54,858 bases of DNA, from assembly GCA_015069575.1 (NCBI GenBank), contig SVIH01000004.1, positions 1 through 54,858 on the forward strand, given 5' to 3'. The position numbers and the translations under genes are program-made. This DNA is from Clostridiales bacterium. Its GTDB lineage: Bacteria; Bacillota; Clostridia; Christensenellales; QALW01. Positions 43,675 through 50,978 of this stretch are shown here, piece after piece (position 1 is the stretch's first letter; the number at the start of each line of letters is the position of its first letter). Under the pieces are notes generated by a model. The model did no database searches. It saw nothing but the letters and a program-made list of their open reading frames with translations, and had not been told where the DNA came from.

Positions 43675-44928
43675 CTATCTGATATGTCCGCTACCAAAAA
43701 TTACGTATTTGTAGGTGTTTAATTCTTGTAAACCCATCGGTCCGCGCGCATGGAGTTTTTGAGTGGAAATTCCCATTTCGCATCCTAAACCAAACTCTCC
43801 GCCATCAGTAAATCGGGTTGAAGAATTTACATAAACCGCAGCACTATCAATTCCGTTAACAAACATTTCTTTTGCTTGCTTATCATTTGTTATAATGGCT
43901 TCGCTATGACCTGTTGAATGTTCATTTATGTGCTTTATAGCCTCATTAACGCCATCAACGCACTTAATTGCAAGTATATAATCAAGGAACTCTGTATCAA
44001 AATCTGTTTGACCTGCACTTACCCCTGAAATAACGCTTTGACTAAATTCATCAAGCCTTAATTCAACAGGAATTTTGTTTTCACTTGCTCTTTTATCAAC
44101 AAGAACTTCTTTTAAAAGAGGCAAAAATTCTTTTGCAATTTTTTTATCAACCAGCAAAACTTCTTCAGCGTTACAAACGCTTGGGCGAGATGTTTTTGCA
44201 TTTTCAATTATTTTTAATGCCATAGGAATTTCTGCAGTTTTTTCAACATAAATATGGCAGATACCTGTACCTGTTTGTATGCAGGGCACTGTTGCATTTT
44301 TTACCACAGCATTTATAAGCCCTGCACCGCCGCGGGGAATTAAAAGGTCGATGTACTTATCCGCCGTCATCAATATATTAGCGCTTTCCCTTGTAGTATC
44401 CTGAACAAGATTAATTGCATCTTCCGTTATATTTGCCTTTTTTAATCCTTTTTTAAGGGCAGTTACAATCGCATTAGCAGAATTAAAGGCTTCTTTACCG
44501 CCCCTTAAAACGCAAACATTTCCGCTTTTTAAGCAGAGGGCTGCCGCGTCACTTGTAACGTTTGGGCGGCTTTCATAAATAATAGCAACAACGCCAAGAG
44601 GAACTGAAACCTTTGTAATTTTAAGCCCGTCTTCACGAACATTTTCTGATAAAATTCTGTTTGCGGGGTCAGATAATTTTTCAACATCCAGAATTCCTTT
44701 TGCCATACCTTCAATGCGGTTTTCGTTAAGCATAAGGCGGTCAAGCATAACATCGCTTACGGTTCCTTTTGCTTTTTCAACATCCTGCCTGTTAGCAATC
44801 AGAATTTCTTCCTTATATTCAATAAGTGCTTGGGCCATACATTGTAAACCCATATTTTTCTGTTGGGTTGTAAGCGCCGAAACCTCATATTTTGCTTGTT
44901 TTGCCCGGGATAACATTTCTAACATCAT
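43675..44928 (-). CDS. proA: Glutamate-5-semialdehyde dehydrogenase (gamma-glutamyl phosphate reductase)
   Basis: 417 aa. Reduces gamma-glutamyl phosphate with NADPH. The aldehyde dehydrogenase-like fold includes 'PNVTSDAAALCLKSGNVC', LIPRGGAGLI and the catalytic cysteine in TSRPSVCNAEEVLL. The C-terminal 'STRFTDGGEFGLGCEMGIST' is diagnostic. Two adjacent ATGs at 44928 and 44925; the first gives an ATGA overlap with proB and follows GGAG at 6 nt. Confidence 0.96.
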   Translation of the reverse strand: MMLEMLSRAKQAKYEVSALTTQQKNMGLQCMAQALIEYKEEILIANRQDVEKAKGTVSDVMLDRLMLNENRIEGMAKGILDVEKLSDPANRILSENVREDGLKITKVSVPLGVVAIIYESRPNVTSDAAALCLKSGNVCVLRGGKEAFNSANAIVTALKKGLKKANITEDAINLVQDTTRESANILMTADKYIDLLIPRGGAGLINAVVKNATVPCIQTGTGICHIYVEKTAEIPMALKIIENAKTSRPSVCNAEEVLLVDKKIAKEFLPLLKEVLVDKRASENKIPVELRLDEFSQSVISGVSAGQTDFDTEFLDYILAIKCVDGVNEAIKHINEHSTGHSEAIITNDKQAKEMFVNGIDSAAVYVNSSTRFTDGGEFGLGCEMGISTQKLHARGPMGLQELNTYKYVIFGSGHIR

Positions 44929-45692
44929 ATTTTCTCCGTAAATTTTGTGCCAACACTTTTACCGTCAATTATATCGTAAATATCCATTGGCCTATTTCCA
45001 TTGGTAATAACCATATCACAATCTGCTTCAAAGCACATTTGTGCTGCGCGAATTTTTGTTTGCATTCCACCTGTACCAAGTCTTGACCCGATACCCCCTG
45101 CAAGAGAAACTATACTTTCATTAATCTCATTAACAACAGGAATAAGTTTTGCATCTTTATTTTTGTGGGGATCGCTTGTATAAAGCCCATCAATATCAGA
45201 AAGCAAAATCAACAGTTGCGCCTTTACGCTTTTTGCAACTATTGCCGCCAGAGTATCATTATCACCTATAACAATTTCTTCCGTTGCAACGGTATCGTTT
45301 TCGTTAATAACAGGAATTACTTGAAGTTCCAACAATCTGTTAAGAGTATTGGAAAAATTGCTGTGCCTTTCTTCATTTTCAATATCAGCGCCTGTTATTA
45401 AAAGTTGCGCAACAGTATGATTATATTCAGAAAACAACTTATCGTAAATATACATAAGTTCACACTGACCAACTGCAGCGGCCGCTTGTTTTGTTGGGAT
45501 ATCAGTTGGTTTCTGCTTTAAACCAAGTTTTCCAACGCCCATTCCAATAGCGCCTGAAGAAACCATTATTACCTGATGCCCTGCATTTTTTATATCACTT
45601 ATTACCTTGCAGATTTCTTCAACACGCTTAATGTTAAGGTGCCCCGTTGAATGTGCAAGAGTGCTTGTTCCGATTTTAATAACTACACGCAT
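44925..45692 (-). CDS. proB: Glutamate 5-kinase, short form without PUA domain
   Basis: 255 aa. Phosphorylates glutamate in the first step of proline synthesis. 'MRVVIKIGTSTLAHSTGHLN' begins the amino-acid kinase fold; 'GAIGMGVGKLG', 'PVINENDTVATEEIVIGDND' and 'GTGGMQTKIRAAQ' are all present. The C-terminal PUA domain of the 367-aa enteric enzyme is absent, as in many Firmicutes. The ATG at 45692 (TTGGAG 8 nt upstream) is preferred to one 18 bp upstream. Confidence 0.95.
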   Translation of the reverse strand: MRVVIKIGTSTLAHSTGHLNIKRVEEICKVISDIKNAGHQVIMVSSGAIGMGVGKLGLKQKPTDIPTKQAAAAVGQCELMYIYDKLFSEYNHTVAQLLITGADIENEERHSNFSNTLNRLLELQVIPVINENDTVATEEIVIGDNDTLAAIVAKSVKAQLLILLSDIDGLYTSDPHKNKDAKLIPVVNEINESIVSLAGGIGSRLGTGGMQTKIRAAQMCFEADCDMVITNGNRPMDIYDIIDGKSVGTKFTEKI

Positions 45693-45769
45693 TTTTATTT
45701 CTCCAAACAAATAAATATACTAACATTATACACTTAAAACCCTAATAAATAAAGCGTTTTTTTAAAAAA

Positions 45770-45796
45770 TTTCCCACGAAAATTATTCGTGGGAAA
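45770..45796 (-). terminator. Terminator of the CNNM/CorC gene
   Basis: TTTCCCACGAA / TTCGTGGGAAA, 11-bp stem with a 5-nt loop and T-tract on the minus side. Confidence 0.88.
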
Positions 45797-45800
45797 ATAA

Positions 45801-47129
45801 TTAATCTTGTTCTGCTTCTTCGTTTTGAGTTTTAACCTTAACTAAAATCTCCTGTGTTTTAATTTCGTCAGCAACTAAAACTGTAATGGTAAGATTTTGA
45901 TAATCAAAGGAATAATTTTCTTCCGGTATCATTCCGCAAACCTCAGTTACCCAACCATTAACGGTAGTAGACTCAATTTCTTCGTTTTCATCTAAGCCAA
46001 AAAACTCAAAAAACTCGTCAATTTCAAGGGTTGTAAGCACTTTATATTCGTCAGCGCCTATTTTTTGGAAATTTTCAATTTCCTCATCTTGTTCATCCCA
46101 GATTTCGCCAACAATTTCTTCTAAAATATCTTCCATTGTAACAAGGCCTGCAGTTCCGCCATATTCATCAACAACAATAACGATGTGGTTGTGGTCCATC
46201 TGCATTTCTTTAAAAAGCGAATCAAGATGCACGGTTTCAGGAACAAAGGTAGGTTCAAAAATAGCATCTTTAAGTTTAAAATCAGGCTTTTGATAATTTA
46301 ACACAAAATCCCTTGCATATAAGATACCTGTAATGTTATCAACAGTTTCGCTATAAACAGGAATTCGTGAATATCCGCTTGAAACAATCAAATCAATGAT
46401 TTCGCTATATTCAGCATCATCGGAAATAAGTTCAATGGCGTTGCGGGGCGTCATAACATCGCCCGCAGTTAAATGGTCAAGTTCAAACACATTTTTAATG
46501 TATTCAATATTATCTTTGTTTAGCGTGCCATCTTCTGCGCCGGCATCAAGCATAATAACGATATCTTCTTCTGAAACGGTTTCTTCTTGTTCATTAGGAT
46601 CAATACCAAATAAACGAAGTATTCCGTTGGTTGAAACAGTTAAAAACCATACAACAGGTTTTAATAGGCCTGTTAAAAACAGTATAAAACCACTCACTTT
46701 ATCGGCAAGTTTTTCAGCGTTTTTCATGGCAATACGCTTTGGAACAAGTTCGCCTAACACAAGGGTAAAGTATGATAAAATAAGTGTTATCACAATAACC
46801 GCAATGCTATCAACAGTGCCCGCAAGACCAATATTAAGATTAAACGTTTCTAAAACCCATTTTGTAAGAGGTTCTGAAAAACTGTCTGCCGCAAAAGCGG
46901 AGCCTAAAAAGCCCGCCAAAGTAATACCCACCTGAATTGTTGATAAAAACTTTGTTGGATTTTTTAATAATTTAATCATCTTTTTTGCTTTTTTATCGCC
47001 ATCTTCCGCTTTGGCTTTAACCTTATTTTCGTTTAAAGAAACCACAGCAATTTCAGCCGACGCAAAAAAAGCGTTTATTAATATAAGAATCAGTTGTAAT
47101 ATAATTTGTAATATAATTTTTTTATTCAT
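45801..47129 (-). CDS. CNNM/CorC-family membrane protein (hemolysin-like, CBS domains)
   Basis: 442 aa. The DUF21 (CNNM) transmembrane domain spans about 1-190, with 'LSTIQVGITLAGFLGSAFA' and 'LSYFTLVLGELVPKRIAMKN' as its core helices. A CBS pair at about 205-325 includes VMTPRNAIELIS and the Mg-ATP-type 'GYSRIPVYSETVDNITGILY'. The CorC_HlyC domain ends the protein. Members export Mg2+ or are linked to Mg/Co homeostasis; the hemolysin label is historical. The ATG at 47129 follows GGAGG by 5 nt. The 5' leader is unusually long (separate entry). Confidence 0.92.
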   Translation of the reverse strand: MNKKIILQIILQLILILINAFFASAEIAVVSLNENKVKAKAEDGDKKAKKMIKLLKNPTKFLSTIQVGITLAGFLGSAFAADSFSEPLTKWVLETFNLNIGLAGTVDSIAVIVITLILSYFTLVLGELVPKRIAMKNAEKLADKVSGFILFLTGLLKPVVWFLTVSTNGILRLFGIDPNEQEETVSEEDIVIMLDAGAEDGTLNKDNIEYIKNVFELDHLTAGDVMTPRNAIELISDDAEYSEIIDLIVSSGYSRIPVYSETVDNITGILYARDFVLNYQKPDFKLKDAIFEPTFVPETVHLDSLFKEMQMDHNHIVIVVDEYGGTAGLVTMEDILEEIVGEIWDEQDEEIENFQKIGADEYKVLTTLEIDEFFEFFGLDENEEIESTTVNGWVTEVCGMIPEENYSFDYQNLTITVLVADEIKTQEILVKVKTQNEEAEQD

Positions 47130-47296
47130 TTTATCCTCCAATATTTTTATTTTGCGCTTTTTTACATACGCAAATTTGCCGTTAAAAAGGCGTTTTCTTT
47201 TAAAATATCAGAAAAAAATGAATTCGTTGCATAATCTTTTAATGTGCAACTTCGGGGAAGCGGATCCGTAAAACCATCTCCTTAAATTATTATAGT
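47130..47296 (-). promoter_or_regulatory. Long 5' leader of the CNNM/CorC gene, candidate regulatory RNA
   Basis: About 165 nt separate the predicted transcription start from the ATG. The first half is relatively GC-rich for this genome (47241-47275) and can form small stems: CTTC/GAAG, then GTTGCA/TGCAAC with a 13-nt loop. A further TTTGCG/CGCAAA stem is near the start codon. It does not match the M-box, yybP-ykoY, fluoride or c-di-AMP consensus as recalled. A 12-codon reading frame (MVLRIRFPEVAH) begins within it, too close to its AAGGAG to be convincing. Confidence 0.4.
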
Positions 47297-47302
47297 AAAA
47301 TA

Positions 47303-47331
47303 ATTATACCACATAATGTTTTTTTGCGCAA
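47303..47331 (-). promoter_or_regulatory. Promoter of the CNNM/CorC gene
   Basis: Minus strand: TTGCGC (47326-47331), 17-bp spacer, TATAAT (47303-47308) preceded by TGG. Confidence 0.7.
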
Positions 47332-47360
47332 GTGTGCGGAAGTTATAAACAACAAAACAA

Positions 47361-47388
47361 AAAACGAAGGTGTTTCCACCTTCGTTTT
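47361..47388 (-). terminator. Terminator of the 1108-aa surface protein gene
   Basis: AAAACGAAGGTG / CACCTTCGTTTT, 12-bp stem, TTTC loop, T-rich on the minus side. Confidence 0.9.
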
Positions 47389-47397
47389 AATTGTTTA

Positions 47398-50300
47398 TTA
47401 GTCTTCTTTTCTCTTTTTAGAAACTACAACAAGTGCAATAGCAGCAAAAGCAACGGTTGCGATTAATGCAACGGGAAGAACATCGCCTGTGTCTGCGCCT
47501 GCAGCAGTGTAAATAATTTCATAGCTGAACTTTGTACTCTCACTGTTCTCAAATGAAGCAAAGTTAGCTACTTCAGCTTCTGCAAAGTACAATGTGAATT
47601 TAGCACCTTCTGGCACTGTGCCATCTTCAGTTTTAACACTGAATTTAGCAAGAAGCTTGCTGATTTCAACTTCGCTATCGTCTGTTAATTCAACTTTACC
47701 ATCCTTAGTATCGCAAACATACTTGATTTCTGCAATCTCACCTGCAGGAATGGTAATATATTCTGAATCAGCGCCTGCAACACTCTTCCAAGAACTACCG
47801 TCGCTTGTTGTTACGGTTGCAACAAGGTCAACCTTAACCATAATATCAAAGTCGTTGCTGTTCTTAATCTGGTATGTTTTAATAATCTCGCCGTTTTTAA
47901 CGTCTTCGGCTTTAACAATACCTGCGCCGGTTGAGAAATATGCTGATGCTGTATCAAGATCTTTTAATGCGGTAACTTTAAGCCCTGTAGGAATTTTCGG
48001 TGCTTCTACTGCGGGAAGTTCATATACAGGTGCAAGGGTCATACCGCTTGATGCGATAGGGTTGCTGTAAATAATATCAAGCTCTTCGTTTGCTTTAATA
48101 TAAATCTTATCGTCTTTCTTTAAGTCAGCATCCTTAAAGTTAAAGCGCAAGAACACCTTTGCAAGATCGTATTCTTTTTCTTTAATGGTAACCTTGCCGT
48201 TTACAACATCAATAGATGCCTTAACTTCTGCCTTCTGACCGATTGCGATTGAAACTGTGTCACTTGAAGGACCCCACCAACCGCTATCCTTAATCTGAAG
48301 GGAAGGTGTAACAACAAGCATCTTTGATGTTTTGTTGTAAATGGTATAAGTAATTTCTTTTTTGCCTGTAAAGGTAGGATCTGCATCAAAAACGCCTTCT
48401 GATGTGATAAAGTAATCAACCTTTTTATCTTCAGGCACAGTAAGCACGATGCCTACGGGCTTCTGGGGTTCCGGTGGGAACTCGTAAGCTAATTCCTTAT
48501 TAACGCCGCCTGCAACGAATTTTGTCATAACGAAATCTTCGATATCACCGTTTGAAGGAACAATAATAACAGAATCTTTATCCTTTGTGGCTCCGCCGTC
48601 AAAATTAAGTGTAAAGCGTAAGCGGATAAGGTTAAGCGCACCGTTTAAGCTACCGTCTGCCTTTAATTTAGCAATACCGTTTTCAACATTTACAAGTGCA
48701 GAAAGGTCACCCTTATATCCTGCAGGAAGTGTAATTTTTGTATGAGTTTCAGCATCACCGCTATGAGTTGTTGGATTATTTGTGCCATCATCAGTTAAAT
48801 CTAATAAAACAGTAATAAAGAATTCAACTGTAACAGTCTTATTACTTGTGTTATAAACAATATAGTCTAATTTCTTCTGTCCTGTGAATGAAGGATCTGC
48901 TTCCCAGGGTGAATTGTTGTAGTCGTTTACACCGATTGCACCTGTTGCCTTGTCTTCTTTTGCAATAAACTGAATACCGATAGGAGTCTTAGGTGTAGCC
49001 AAGGTTAATGCATCATCAGGTAACTGATAAACTACTTCCTTATCAACGCCACCTGCTGAGAACTTTGTAATAATAAAATCTTTGCTATTGCCATCTGCAG
49101 GAGCAATGATTACAGAATCACCAATATTTGCTCCGCCTGCAAATTCAAGTGTAAAGCGTAATCTGATAGTATTTAATGCGCCGTTTAAACTATCGTCAGC
49201 CTTCATTTTAACTGTGCCGTCTTCAACATTTACGTAAGCTGAAAGATCGCCCTTATATCCTGCAGGAAGTGTTATTGTACCGATAGTTTCAGCATCGCCG
49301 TTCTTTGTAGTTCCGCCTGACAGCATTGTAATATAAAGAGTAACCTTAACTTCCTTGCTGCTTGTATTATAAACAACATAGTTTAATTTCTTCTGTCCTG
49401 TAAAGGAAGCATCGCTTGCCCAGGGTGAGTTACCGTAATCGTTTACGCTAACTGCACCTGTTGCCTTATCTTCTTTAACACTATATTTAATACCAACGGG
49501 AGCCTGAGTGGGTTCCACTGGTGTTTCAGGTGATGTAACAGGAGTTGTTACAGGGGTTGTTACGGGTGTTGTTTCAGGTGTAGGTGTTGCCATCATCTGA
49601 AGGCTGGGGAACTCACTAGCGAGTACCTTTGCAAAGCCGTTGTTTGATGTAGTACCATAGAACATTGGGTCATTAATGTTTGCAGTTTCAATATAATAAA
49701 CTGCACCCATAGTTAAATTTTTATAGTTAATGTTAAAACGAACACGGATATCGCTTGCATTGATTTCCTGTCCATCAAGTGTAAGCTTACCGTTTGTAAC
49801 GTTAATTGAGTTTGTTAAAACAGCCTTACTGTTTGCAGGAATTGTAATATCGCTTGTGGAAAGATTGTTTCCTGCATTATAACCCCAATATGCACGTCTT
49901 GTAAAACGCAAACCAACAGAAACTTCTGTATCATTTGGGTTATAGAATGTATATGAAACCGTAAGTGCGCCTGTAAAATCAGGGCAATCTTCAAAAACAG
50001 CACCGTCTTGCTTACCGGCTGCAGTGCCGAAAACAATCATACCTGCGTTTGCATCAGTATTCTGTGTAACAGTTAACTTAACGCCCTTAACATTAACGGG
50101 ATTAGCACCGTACATCTTTGTAACGGTAAAAATGTATTGTGTATCGTTGGCATTTTTGCAGAACAATGCACTAACTTCATTAAGTGCTTCAACTATAAAC
50201 TGACGATCATTTGAATGATTGTTTTTCTGATCAATACGAACATTTAAACTTGCGCCGTTGCCGATTGCATAAGTTGTAACGCCATCGTTCTTTGTAACCT

Positions 50301-50724
50301 TATTATCTGCAGTTACAGGAATCTTTATTGTATATATCCTTGCACTGTTTGCAGGTATTGTCTGTTCGTTAGAATCATTTTCGTTTCCGGGATATGACTG
50401 TTGCAATACTTGCCATCCGCCAGAATTAACGTATGAATACGCAGAGACATTAATTGAAACAGAATTAAGGTTATAAATCTTGTATTGAAGAAGTAAGTAA
50501 CGTTCTGTGTTATTGCCAACTGTTTCTTCAATAATATCATCTGTTGTAATTCCAGTAAATTGGGCTATCATTGTCTTGTTACTGTGTGTTAAATCAGAGA
50601 CAAGTCTAATAGCCGTTACATCTGTTGATGCGGGCGTCCATGCTTCATTACTTGCAAGAGAAACAATACCAACGCAACCAAACACAATTGCAAGCGCAAG
50701 AACAACGCTTAAAAGTTTTTTCAT
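47398..50724 (-). CDS. Large repeat-containing surface protein, TGD-type C-terminus (1108 aa)
   Basis: Family not recognised. Signal peptide MKKLLSVVLALAIVFGCVGI to about residue 24. Six related modules of about 150-180 residues follow, at about 25-195, 210-385, 418-590, 595-780, 785-935 and 940-1070. A Thr/Pro linker (TPETTPVTTPVTTPVTSPE) separates modules 2 and 3. Modules 3 and 4 are close copies (KEDKATGA, SPW, FTGQKKL). Shared features include an aromatic-rich 'Y-x-[VI]-YN' strand and a '[NV]-G-K/T-[VA]' turn before an LRF motif, suggesting beta-sandwich domains. The C-terminus has TGDVLPVALIATVAFAAIA and KKRKED: hydrophobic anchor plus basic tail, but no LPXTG. Monocistronic, next to a paralogue. 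Confidence 0.8.
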   Translation of the reverse strand: MKKLLSVVLALAIVFGCVGIVSLASNEAWTPASTDVTAIRLVSDLTHSNKTMIAQFTGITTDDIIEETVGNNTERYLLLQYKIYNLNSVSINVSAYSYVNSGGWQVLQQSYPGNENDSNEQTIPANSARIYTIKIPVTADNKVTKNDGVTTYAIGNGASLNVRIDQKNNHSNDRQFIVEALNEVSALFCKNANDTQYIFTVTKMYGANPVNVKGVKLTVTQNTDANAGMIVFGTAAGKQDGAVFEDCPDFTGALTVSYTFYNPNDTEVSVGLRFTRRAYWGYNAGNNLSTSDITIPANSKAVLTNSINVTNGKLTLDGQEINASDIRVRFNINYKNLTMGAVYYIETANINDPMFYGTTSNNGFAKVLASEFPSLQMMATPTPETTPVTTPVTTPVTSPETPVEPTQAPVGIKYSVKEDKATGAVSVNDYGNSPWASDASFTGQKKLNYVVYNTSSKEVKVTLYITMLSGGTTKNGDAETIGTITLPAGYKGDLSAYVNVEDGTVKMKADDSLNGALNTIRLRFTLEFAGGANIGDSVIIAPADGNSKDFIITKFSAGGVDKEVVYQLPDDALTLATPKTPIGIQFIAKEDKATGAIGVNDYNNSPWEADPSFTGQKKLDYIVYNTSNKTVTVEFFITVLLDLTDDGTNNPTTHSGDAETHTKITLPAGYKGDLSALVNVENGIAKLKADGSLNGALNLIRLRFTLNFDGGATKDKDSVIIVPSNGDIEDFVMTKFVAGGVNKELAYEFPPEPQKPVGIVLTVPEDKKVDYFITSEGVFDADPTFTGKKEITYTIYNKTSKMLVVTPSLQIKDSGWWGPSSDTVSIAIGQKAEVKASIDVVNGKVTIKEKEYDLAKVFLRFNFKDADLKKDDKIYIKANEELDIIYSNPIASSGMTLAPVYELPAVEAPKIPTGLKVTALKDLDTASAYFSTGAGIVKAEDVKNGEIIKTYQIKNSNDFDIMVKVDLVATVTTSDGSSWKSVAGADSEYITIPAGEIAEIKYVCDTKDGKVELTDDSEVEISKLLAKFSVKTEDGTVPEGAKFTLYFAEAEVANFASFENSESTKFSYEIIYTAAGADTGDVLPVALIATVAFAAIALVVVSKKRKED

Positions 50725-50775
50725 AATTTGATCGTTCCTTTTTTTATAAATTTTTTAAGATGTATATACAGATTA

Positions 50776-50805
50776 ATTATAATATATTTGTTAACCGTTT
50801 GTCAA
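50776..50805 (-). promoter_or_regulatory. Promoter of the 1108-aa surface protein gene
   Basis: Minus strand: TTGACA (50800-50805), 18-bp spacer, TATAAT (50776-50781). The sequence around the -35 (AAATATTGACAAA) is shared with the promoter of the neighbouring paralogue. The rest of 50806-50930 is AT-rich with nothing recognisable. Confidence 0.75.
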
Positions 50806-50930
50806 TATTTTTTGCTAAAAAAATTTATTAATTTTTTTATGTATTTTTTGGTTTTTTTGCTTATTTCTTACATCAAAATTTACGCTGTGATTTTTTTGTG
50901 TTATATCTTGTTTTTTGAATAATTTACAAA

Positions 50931-50956
50931 AAAATAACGGAGACATTTTGTCTCCG
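50931..50956 (-). terminator. Terminator of the 785-aa surface protein gene
   Basis: CGGAGAC / GTCTCCG stem with a T-tract on the minus side. Confidence 0.85.
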
Positions 50957-50978
50957 CTATTATTGTTTAAAAATGTTA

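Noticed and set aside
47219-47274. Leader peptide MVLRIRFPEVAH in the CNNM leader
   Set aside because: The AAGGAG directly abuts its ATG, leaving no spacing for initiation; it is mentioned only as part of the leader.
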